Of a stretch of 64,000 nucleotides of DNA, positions 17,298-24,454 are shown piece after piece (within the stretch, counting starts at the first letter, position 1; every line of letters begins with the position of its first letter). Origin of the DNA: Paraburkholderia ribeironis (GTDB lineage: Bacteria; Pseudomonadota; Gammaproteobacteria; Burkholderiales; Burkholderiaceae); contig NZ_CYGX02000038.1 in the NCBI RefSeq assembly GCF_900019265.1, positions 110,421 through 174,420 on the forward strand, read 5' to 3'. The translations under genes and the position numbers were made by a program. The notes below the pieces were generated by a model. It saw nothing but the letters and a program-made list of their open reading frames with translations, was not told where the DNA came from and made no database searches.

Positions 17298-18511
17298 ATC
17301 CGCTTTCGTCTTCGTCAGCTTCCTCCTGCTCCGCGCCACAGCAACAGGCGTTGCCGCTCGCCGGCATTCGCGTGATCGAGTTGTCGCACATGGTGATGGG
17401 CCCGACCTGCGGCATGATTCTCGGCGACCTCGGCGCCGAAGTGATCAAGGTCGAGCCGCCGCGCGGCGACGGCACGCGCCGTCTGCTCGGCACCGGCGCG
17501 GGTTTTTTTCGCACCTTCAATCGCAACAAGAAGAGCGTCGCGCTCGACCTCGATAGCGAAGCGGGACTGGCCGCGCTGCACGAGCTCGTCGCCAGCGCCG
17601 ATGTGTTCGTCGAGAACTTCAAGCCGGGCCGCATGGCGAGTCTCGGGCTCGACTATGCGACGCTGCGCGAGCGCCATCCTAAGCTCATCTACGTATCGCA
17701 CAAAGGCTTTCTGAGCGGGCCCTACGAACACCGTCTCGCGCTCGACGAAGTCGTGCAGATGATGGCCGGCCTCGCCTACATGACCGGGCCGGTCGGCCGT
17801 CCGCTGCGTGCGGGCAGCTCGGTCAACGACATCATGGGTGGCATGTTCGGCGCAATCGGCGTGCTGGCCGCGTTGTACGAACGGCAGGCGAGTGGGCGCG
17901 GCAAGGAAGTGCAAAGCGCGCTGTTCGAGAACTGCGTGCTGCTGTGTGCGCAGCACATGCAGCAGTTCGCCGCGACTGGCGTGCCCGCCGCACCGATGCC
18001 CGAGCGCATCAGCGCATGGGCCGTGTATGACGTGTTCGCGCTCGCCAACGGCGAGCAGATGTTCATCGCCGCCATCGGCGACGGGCAGTGGCGCGCGCTG
18101 TGCGCGATTCTCGGCCGCGATGACCTGCTTGCCGACCCGCGTCTCGCGACCAACAACGATCGCGTGCTGGCGCGCGACTGGCTGCTGAAAACGCTCGGCG
18201 AGAGCCTGAGCCGTTTCGAAGGCGCGGCGCTCGCGCCGCTGTTCGAGCGCGACCACATTCCGTTCGCGTCGATCACGAAGCCCGAGCAGCTGTTCGACGA
18301 TCCGCATCTGAACGAGAGCGGCGGCCTTGCCCGTCTGACGCTCGACGACGGCAGCGAAACCAGCATGCCGTTGCTGCCGATCTCACTGGACGGCGCGCGT
18401 CTACAGCCGCGCCAGCCGATCGCGAAGATCGGCGAGCACACCGCTGAAGTGCTGCGCGGTCTCGGCTATGACGAAAGGCAGATCGCGGCGCTGGGCGGCA
18501 GCGAAGTTTGA
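17294..18511 (+). CDS. Family III CoA-transferase (CaiB/BaiF type)
   Basis: A 405-residue enzyme that moves CoA between carboxylic acids. The family pattern is clear: LPLAGIRVIELSHMVMGPTC, LGDLGAEVIKVEPPRGDGTR, NRNKKSVALDLDSEAG, and the likely catalytic aspartate D179 in GSSVNDIMGG. A start at 17255 is possible but the ATG at 17294 overlaps the lyase stop by 4 bp, as expected for coupling. Next to an HMG-CoA lyase-like gene and an MFS importer it probably activates an imported acid to its CoA ester; HMG itself is the simplest guess, by analogy with mammalian SUGCT. Confidence 0.9.
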   Translation: MNPLSSSSASSCSAPQQQALPLAGIRVIELSHMVMGPTCGMILGDLGAEVIKVEPPRGDGTRRLLGTGAGFFRTFNRNKKSVALDLDSEAGLAALHELVASADVFVENFKPGRMASLGLDYATLRERHPKLIYVSHKGFLSGPYEHRLALDEVVQMMAGLAYMTGPVGRPLRAGSSVNDIMGGMFGAIGVLAALYERQASGRGKEVQSALFENCVLLCAQHMQQFAATGVPAAPMPERISAWAVYDVFALANGEQMFIAAIGDGQWRALCAILGRDDLLADPRLATNNDRVLARDWLLKTLGESLSRFEGAALAPLFERDHIPFASITKPEQLFDDPHLNESGGLARLTLDDGSETSMPLLPISLDGARLQPRQPIAKIGEHTAEVLRGLGYDERQIAALGGSEV

Positions 18512-18540
18512 ACCAGATCGAAGACAAGAGGAGACAGACG

Positions 18541-20037
18541 ATGAAATCGTCGCATGAGACGGTGTACGCAACAGCGATTAGCGACGCCGCCGGGCTGGGC
18601 GGTTTGCCTGCGGACGCGGGCGCGTCGGCAGGCAGCCGCACCGACCAGATCGCGCTGGACGGCGCGCGCATTGCCGCGCGGCTCGACCGTTTGCCCGCCA
18701 CGCGTTCGATCTGGAAGCTGGTGATGCTGCTGAGCCTTGGGCTCTTCTTCGAACTGTATGACCTGATGTTCTCCGGCTATATCGCGCCAGGGCTCGTGCG
18801 CAGCGGCATGCTCACCGCGACCACGCATGGTCTGTTCGGCACCACCGGTGTGGCGAGTTTCATTGCCGCATTGTTCGCGGGCCTCTTCATCGGCACGGCG
18901 GCGTGCGGCTTTCTCGCCGATCGCTTCGGACGGCGCGCGATCTTCACGTGGTCGCTGCTGTGGTACACCGCGGCGAACATCATCATGGCGTTTCAGGACA
19001 CCGCGCTGGGACTCAATCTCTGGCGTTTCATCGCGGGGATCGGCATCGGCGTGGAGATCGTCACGATCGGCACGTATATCTCCGAACTCGTGCCGAAGCA
19101 TATTCGCGGTCGTGCGTCGGCCTGTTCGCAGGCAGTCGGTTTCTGCGCGGTGCCGATCGTCGCGTTTCTGTCGTATCTGCTGGTGCCGCATCGTTACTTT
19201 GGTCTCGACGGCTGGCGACTGGTCGTGCTGACTGGCGTGGTCGGTGCGATCGTGGTGTGGTGGATCCGCCTCGGCTTGCCCGAAAGCCCACGCTGGCTTG
19301 CGCAGAAAGGCCGGCTCGAGGAAGCCGACGCAGTGATGACGCGCCTCGAAGCGCGCGTCGAGCGCGAATATCGACGCAAATGCGCACAGCCCCTGCCGGC
19401 GCCCGCCTCGCCCGAGCCGGTGCGCGCACGCGCGGCGTTTCGCGATCTGCTGGTGCCGCCGTATCGCCAGCGCACGCTGATGCTGATCATCTTCCACGTG
19501 TTCCAGACGATGGGCTATTACGGCTTCGCCAACTGGATTCCGACCTTGCTGATCAAGCAGGGCATCACGATCACGACCAGCCTGATGTATGCGAGCATCA
19601 TCGCGCTCGCCGCGCCGCTCGGGCCGTTGTTGGGCTTGCTGATCGCCGACCGTTTCGAGCGCAAGACGGTGATCATCTGCATGGCGGGAGTCAACGTGGT
19701 ATGCGGTCTGGCCTTCAGCCAGGCACGCGAGACGGTGTTGCTGGTGAGCCTGGGCGTGTGCCTCGTGCTGGCGGGCAACATCATTTCGTACAGCTATCAC
19801 GCGTATCAGGCCGAACTGTTTCCGACCAGTATCCGGGCGCGCGCCGTGGGGTTCGTCTATTCGTGGAGCCGGCTCTCGGCGATGTTCTCCGCGTTCGTGA
19901 TTGCAGCATGCCTGAGCCGCTTCGGCGTGAACGGGGTGTTCGTGTTCATCTCCGGCGCGATGGCCGTGGTGATGGTCGCCATCGGCACGCTTGGACCGCG
20001 AACGCGCAATGTCGCGCTGGAGGATATATCCAGGTAG
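18541..20037 (+). CDS. MFS transporter, metabolite:proton symporter type
   Basis: A 498-residue polytopic protein with about 12 membrane helices. The family motifs are present: GFLADRFGRRAIFTWSLLW between helices 2 and 3, RFIAGIGIGVEIVTIGTYIS in helix 4, and LGLPESPRWLAQKGRLEEAD after helix 6, like sugar- and organic-acid symporters. The ATG at 18541 follows GAGGAGACAGACG, a strong ribosome site; an in-frame TTG at 18508 is less likely. It starts 30 bp after the CoA-transferase stop, so it is the third gene of the lyase operon and probably imports its substrate. Confidence 0.88.
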   Translation: MKSSHETVYATAISDAAGLGGLPADAGASAGSRTDQIALDGARIAARLDRLPATRSIWKLVMLLSLGLFFELYDLMFSGYIAPGLVRSGMLTATTHGLFGTTGVASFIAALFAGLFIGTAACGFLADRFGRRAIFTWSLLWYTAANIIMAFQDTALGLNLWRFIAGIGIGVEIVTIGTYISELVPKHIRGRASACSQAVGFCAVPIVAFLSYLLVPHRYFGLDGWRLVVLTGVVGAIVVWWIRLGLPESPRWLAQKGRLEEADAVMTRLEARVEREYRRKCAQPLPAPASPEPVRARAAFRDLLVPPYRQRTLMLIIFHVFQTMGYYGFANWIPTLLIKQGITITTSLMYASIIALAAPLGPLLGLLIADRFERKTVIICMAGVNVVCGLAFSQARETVLLVSLGVCLVLAGNIISYSYHAYQAELFPTSIRARAVGFVYSWSRLSAMFSAFVIAACLSRFGVNGVFVFISGAMAVVMVAIGTLGPRTRNVALEDISR

Positions 20038-20093
20038 AAGCGGGCAGGTGGGCAGGTGACGGACGATGTGAGCGACGGACAGACGGACGATTT

Positions 20094-20187
20094 GAGAAGC
20101 GGCCCGCCTCGTGATGAACTGAACCCCAGGAGTTGGACATCCATCCACGCTCCTGGGGTTCAGTTCATGCAGGCGGGCCGCTCTTCT
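20094..20187. terminator. Very long hairpin between convergent genes, probable bidirectional terminator or small mobile-element remnant
   Basis: Left arm 20094-20132 and right arm 20150-20187 are almost perfectly complementary: GAGAAG, CGGCCCGCCT, then a 2-4 base bulge, then ATGAACTGAACCCCAGGAG, closing on a 17-base loop (20133-20149). The stem is about 35 bp. It sits 57 bp after the MFS stop and touches the stop codon of the convergent 46-residue gene. On the plus strand the stem is followed by CTCTTCTTAATGCTTCTT, weakly T-rich. The arms contain TGAACTGAACCCC...GTTGGACA-like sequence that recalls IS3-family termini, so a collapsed element is an alternative. Confidence 0.8.
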
Positions 20188-20327
20188 TAATGCTTCTTCG
20201 GCGTTGCCGAAATGGTCGGTGCTACGCGGCTCGGTGGAGCGCCGGACGGCGATGTGGCGGGCTGCGGCTTCTTCGCCTGCTTCGGCTTCTTGGCCTCGCG
20301 GGTACTGCGCAATTGACTCTTTGCCAT
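20187..20327 (-). CDS. Small basic Lys/Pro-rich protein (46 residues)
   Basis: This short gene encodes MAKSQLRSTREAKKPKQAKK followed by a Pro/Ser/Thr-rich stretch and the end ATPKKH. The ATG at 20327 has GGGAGG on the minus strand at 20334-20339, six bases upstream, an excellent ribosome-binding site, and the composition (Lys/Ala/Pro, no hydrophobic core) resembles short conserved basic proteins I recall from Burkholderia genomes. Such peptides may bind nucleic acid, but the function is not known. It converges on the MFS gene across the long hairpin. Confidence 0.7.
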   Translation of the reverse strand: MAKSQLRSTREAKKPKQAKKPQPATSPSGAPPSRVAPTISATPKKH

Positions 20328-20494
20328 GATGGCCTCCCAACTGGCTGGTGCCCCTCAGTGGAGCAGAGAGCTAGTGTGCGCTGATTTCGCCGTCATTGCA
20401 GAGGTTTCTGCCGCGTGCGGCCGCGAGCCGGTTCGGACGACGCGGATCAAACCGCGCCGTGTGTTGTCGCCGCGCGTTGTCGCGCGTTGTCGAA

Positions 20495-22450
20495 TTACAT
20501 GCCGACGTATCCAACCGGAACCGTCGCATTGGCGCTCGCCACCGACGCATTGTTCGACACCACGTACACCGGCGACTCGGTCAGGTTCAACGTGAGCATG
20601 CCGTTGCTGTAGTTCGCGCTGGTCGCGTTGCCCATCATGTCGACTACGTTCACGGTGCCGCTCGTGCCCGGCGCATCCACCGCGAGGCTGTACGGCACGC
20701 TATAGGTCGAGCTGAATCCCGTGCTCGCGCTCCACACGTTGTTGCTGTGCGTCCACAACGCGGTGATCACGGCGCCCCCGCCCACCTGCTGGAACGCGTA
20801 AGCGTAGACGCCGCTCGGCGTGCCGTTCACGGGGCCGAGCGTGGTGGTGCCGTCGAGCGTGTGCGTCATCGTGCTGATCGCCATCGCGACCGGCTTCGGG
20901 CTGATGTTCGGCGCGCCGAAGGCGCCTTGCGCGTCGGTCAGATCGAAGAACGTGCCGTAGCCGACCTCACCCGGATAGTCCGCGCCGTAGAACACGTAGG
21001 TCTGGTTCGCCCCTTCGCCGAGCGTGATGATGTGCATGCGCGCCGCGACCGCGGCTTGCGCGTACAACACGTTCGCGCTCGGATAGTTCGGACCGTACGA
21101 GCTGCCGAGGTCGTAGCTGATGCCGGCTTCCGTCGAGAGCAGCTTCATGCCCGTCCGATAGTCGGTCGCCATTTCCGCGCGCAGGTTGCGCATCTGGCCG
21201 CGCAACGAACCGTCGGCCGTGGACGGATCGCTGTCGTAGCGCTCAGGCGGATGCGACGGCGAGGTGCCCGCGTCGTAGTAGCCATGCGTGGCCACCGCGT
21301 CGATGTACTGCGCGAAGCCGAGCGGCGCGAGGCGTTTCAGGTGCGACGTGGTCAGGCTCGGGAACGCGTCGGTCGGCCCCATCACGACCGCGTGCGGATC
21401 GGTCGAATGAATGCCCTGATAGACCGCCTTGTACAGCGCGACGAAGTTGGCGTCGGTGTCGGCCCACATCTGGTTCGGCTCCCACGTCACCTGGTAGTAG
21501 TTGGCCGACTGGGTCGGGAAGTACGCCGCGCGAATCGCATTCGATTCCGTGCCGACGCGGCTCATGTAGCTCTGGTAATACGACAGGTTGGCCGGCAGAG
21601 TCGTGTCGTCCTGGAACGCGCCGGTGCTGCTCGCCCATGCGGGAATGCCATCGAGACGGATCAGTCGCATCACGTTGCCGGGCTTGTAGAACGAATCGAG
21701 ATTGTCGGCCGACGGGTTGAACGTGTTCGGTCCGTTCGGTTCCGTGCCCGACAGCTCGCGGTCGTCGATGGTCGACGAAATGCCCAGCGCAGCCAGCACC
21801 GGCCCGTTGTCGTTCGCGCCCTGCATGCCGAAGCGATGCTGCTCCTGACGCGCGTAGGTGACGGCGGGAACGATGCCCGAGAGGTTCGGCGCCACGCCGA
21901 AGGTCGCGATGCCGACCGGGCGCGTGCCCGCTTGCGGCAACTGGCCGCCGTTTTGCGCGAGCGTGCCGGTCGCCGCGAAATAACCGGCGAGCGTGGAGGT
22001 GCAATTGAACGTGATGGTCTTCGAGCCGCCTGGTACAGGCGTGCTGCCGCTCGCCGCGACCTTGCCGAGCGTATCCGTGACTGCCCAGTTCAGGGTGTCA
22101 TCGCTCGGCGCGTTGGTGCTGAAGACGAGATTGAAGGTGCTGCCGTTCGCGAAGATGCGCGTGCCGTCCGCGCTCGGCGTGTCGGCGGAAATCGTCGCGC
22201 TGCCCGAGCCGGCCGACGTCGCCGGCGACGTGCAGCTCAGCTTCGCCGCGCTCGTGCTGGCGGCGTTCAGCGCCATGGAATTGCTGCTGCCAGCGGCAGT
22301 CGAGCCGGCTGAGCTGCTGCTACTGCTAGCGTTCTTGCTGCCATTGGCCTGGGTTGCCGCGGTGCTGCTGGAACCGTCACTGCCGCCACCACCGCCGCAT
22401 CCGGCGAGCACGAGGGAGAGGGTCGAGAGTAGGAGGAGTTGCGATTTCAT
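20495..22450 (-). CDS. Lipoprotein resembling a clan-A glycoside hydrolase, paralogue of the 27766-30108 protein
   Basis: A 651-residue lipoprotein: the signal peptide MKSQLLLLSTLSLVLAGC ends in a lipobox with Cys18, then a Gly/Ser/Ala linker. Residues about 70-185 look like a beta-rich domain, followed by a probable TIM barrel. Two conserved acidic spots match the acid/base and nucleophile pattern of clan-A hydrolases: E324 in NYYQVTWEPNQ and E441 in LLSTEAGISYD. A beta-rich C-terminus follows (ALWTHSNNVWSASTGFS, VDMMGNATSANYSNGMLTLN). The start at 22450 is chosen over 22465 because it gives a proper signal peptide. Together with the nearby paralogue and EPS genes it is probably a polysaccharide-trimming enzyme similar in role to PslG, but substrate and family are unassigned. 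Confidence 0.7.
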   Translation of the reverse strand: MKSQLLLLSTLSLVLAGCGGGGGSDGSSSTAATQANGSKNASSSSSSAGSTAAGSSNSMALNAASTSAAKLSCTSPATSAGSGSATISADTPSADGTRIFANGSTFNLVFSTNAPSDDTLNWAVTDTLGKVAASGSTPVPGGSKTITFNCTSTLAGYFAATGTLAQNGGQLPQAGTRPVGIATFGVAPNLSGIVPAVTYARQEQHRFGMQGANDNGPVLAALGISSTIDDRELSGTEPNGPNTFNPSADNLDSFYKPGNVMRLIRLDGIPAWASSTGAFQDDTTLPANLSYYQSYMSRVGTESNAIRAAYFPTQSANYYQVTWEPNQMWADTDANFVALYKAVYQGIHSTDPHAVVMGPTDAFPSLTTSHLKRLAPLGFAQYIDAVATHGYYDAGTSPSHPPERYDSDPSTADGSLRGQMRNLRAEMATDYRTGMKLLSTEAGISYDLGSSYGPNYPSANVLYAQAAVAARMHIITLGEGANQTYVFYGADYPGEVGYGTFFDLTDAQGAFGAPNISPKPVAMAISTMTHTLDGTTTLGPVNGTPSGVYAYAFQQVGGGAVITALWTHSNNVWSASTGFSSTYSVPYSLAVDAPGTSGTVNVVDMMGNATSANYSNGMLTLNLTESPVYVVSNNASVASANATVPVGYVGM

Positions 22451-23289
22451 CAATCTGTGAGCCATGTTTTAGCGGACATTCGTCCGTCTTCGCGCGGCGC
22501 GCGCCGGAAGACGACTGAACGTCGGGTTCATCTGCAAGCCAGCCGACGACGGAGGTTCGACTGGCGTCCTGGGGCGCAACCCTTGGGTTGCTGAAGCTCA
22601 TGGCTTCGCGGTTGCAGGCGCCGCACGCGTTTCTCAGTGGAGAAATTCAGGTCGAACGAATCCACGCCGCGTAGTGCGGCGAATCTGGCGGAATCGGACG
22701 ACCGGGGAGGTGCGACGAAAACAACCGATGACTTGACGAGCAGTGCGATTTAAATCGCAGCGCTTGGATCAATAGCGGTGACTAACGAACTTTTTACTGT
22801 TCTGTAAGCCTGTGGCGGCATGAAAAAGAAGAATCGCCCGCAACGATACGCATTAGTATTTTTAAAAGAAGTAACGAGTCGTTACATATGAACAATGGTC
22901 AGGTATTAGTTGCATCGTTCGGACGAAAAAAGAGGCCGGAGGAAAGCAGTATTTTTCCGCCAGCGCGAACCTCGTTCCGACGCTGAATTGAAACGGACAT
23001 CTAACTATCAAGATCGGACAAAAATGCCCACGAAATGGGCGCTAGCGCTCATTGCATAGCCGAATAAGTCTTGGACTTGGCGTAATAGTGCTTGGCCTTC
23101 GGTGTAAGGTTTTCTCGCGACACTGAATTCGCAGCGCACCTGTCGCTGTCGTACGGAGACAATGACGCGTTCCGCACAGACGCGTCATCAAACGAAGGTG
23201 GGATGCCGATGCCAGTCGGGGGCCATGGGTTCAGGGCGTGCGTTTCCATCCGCTGCGCAAAAAATAGCGGTTATCCAAAGGGATAAATC
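22451..23289. other. 839-bp A/T-richer intergenic region
   Basis: This region separates the minus-strand lipoprotein gene from the plus-strand glycosyltransferase gene and must hold both promoters. 22740-23060 is clearly richer in A/T than its surroundings. It contains a perfect palindrome at 22871-22885 and a small hairpin GCCCA-N5-TGGGC near 23026-23040. No coding frame looks real. The size and base content suggest a heavily regulated divergent promoter. Confidence 0.5.
22871..22885. promoter_or_regulatory. Perfect 15-bp palindrome, candidate operator
   Basis: GTAACGA at 22871-22877 and TCGTTAC at 22879-22885 are exact inverted repeats around one central base, inside the A/T-rich divergent intergenic region. 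This is the form of a dimeric regulator binding site. No regulator can be named. Confidence 0.5.
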
Positions 23290-24375
23290 GTGAGGATTCT
23301 TCAGCTGGTTCACGCACCGCGGCTATCCGGGGCAGAAATACTCGTAAAAGGTGTCGCCATTCATCATCAGCGCGCGGGCCATGAAGTCTGCATCACGTCG
23401 CTGCTGCCTCAACAGGACGACTTCGTCCATATTCGCGCCGAATTGCAGGCCGCGGGCGTGACCTGTCTCTTTCCAGAGGTTCATTACGGCAGGCTGGGCA
23501 AGCTGCTGCATCTATATCGTGTGGTGCGTCAGTTCCGTCCCGACTTCATCGTCGCGCATGCGACGCTCGCGGCGCTGTATGTCCGGCTTTTGCCGGTGCA
23601 TACGCCGATCGTGTGGGTCATGCATTCCGGCGTCAACGACTTCGAGAACGGTGCGCTCAAACGGGCCGAGCGTCTGTTGTCGCGCCGTGCGCGGGCCATC
23701 ATCGGGGTGTCACAGAAAAATCTCGACGACTACCTGCGGGAAATTGGCAGACATCCGTCGATGGTTGTGATTCCTAACGGTGTCGATGCATCGCTATTCG
23801 CGCAAGAGGACGAAGTCGCCGCGCCGGCTCTGGAAGTACCGGCCAAGCAGATCGTTCAGATCGGCCGCTATATCGAAGGCAAAAGCCAGCTGGACACGAT
23901 CCGTGCATTCGAGCGCGTGTTGCGCAGCGAGCCGGACGCGCATCTGCTGCTGTGCGGCGTCGTCGAAGATATCGACTATCACGCGGCGGTGGTGTCGCTC
24001 GTCCGTCAGTTCGGCCTGGAGAACAAGGTGACGGTAGCGGGACCGCGCTCCGATGTGGCCGCGCTCCTGCGATGCTCGCGCGTGTTCGCGATGCCTTCGC
24101 GCTTCGAAGCGCAGAGCATTGGTTTTCTCGAAGCGCTGGCGTCGGGTATTCCTGTCGTGGCGAGCCGGATTCCGTCGTTCGGCTTTGCGAATGCATTCGC
24201 GGGCGTGAGTCTGGTCGATACGACCGACGCTGACGCGTATGGCCGCGCACTGCTGAACGCGCTCCACACGCCGCGTGCGAACCGGCAACTGGCGGGCTAT
24301 ACGCTGCATGACACGGCCGACAGCTACATGTCGATCGCGCGCAAGTTCGTGCAGCCGTTGCGGGTCTCGGCCTGA
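23290..24375 (+). CDS. Family 4 glycosyltransferase
   Basis: A 361-residue GT-B fold enzyme. The N-terminal domain starts MRILQLVHAPRLSGAEILVK (Gly/Ala acceptor loop), and the C-terminal donor domain has IGRYIEGKSQLDTIRAFERV, then FAMPSRFEAQSIGFLEALASGIPVV, the EX7E motif of GT4 retaining transferases. It starts at GTG 23290 after AAAGGGATAAATC. It is closely similar along its whole length to the GT at 53711-54784, so the two are paralogues bracketing the EPS locus. It probably adds one sugar of the surface polymer; donor and acceptor are unknown. Confidence 0.88.
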   Translation: MRILQLVHAPRLSGAEILVKGVAIHHQRAGHEVCITSLLPQQDDFVHIRAELQAAGVTCLFPEVHYGRLGKLLHLYRVVRQFRPDFIVAHATLAALYVRLLPVHTPIVWVMHSGVNDFENGALKRAERLLSRRARAIIGVSQKNLDDYLREIGRHPSMVVIPNGVDASLFAQEDEVAAPALEVPAKQIVQIGRYIEGKSQLDTIRAFERVLRSEPDAHLLLCGVVEDIDYHAAVVSLVRQFGLENKVTVAGPRSDVAALLRCSRVFAMPSRFEAQSIGFLEALASGIPVVASRIPSFGFANAFAGVSLVDTTDADAYGRALLNALHTPRANRQLAGYTLHDTADSYMSIARKFVQPLRVSA

Positions 24376-24428
24376 TTACATCGGCCCGATTCTCAGGCTC
24401 ATTCCCAGGCCCATTCCCGCCAATCCGG

Positions 24429-24454
24429 CCGGCTCGCGCTACTGCGCGAGCCGG
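24429..24454. terminator. Hairpin between convergent genes
   Basis: CCGGCTCGCG (24429-24438) and CGCGAGCCGG (24445-24454) form a perfect 10-bp stem with a 6-base loop that includes the PIG-L stop codon. There is no long T run. It lies between convergent genes and is likely to end or stabilise both transcripts. Confidence 0.55.
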
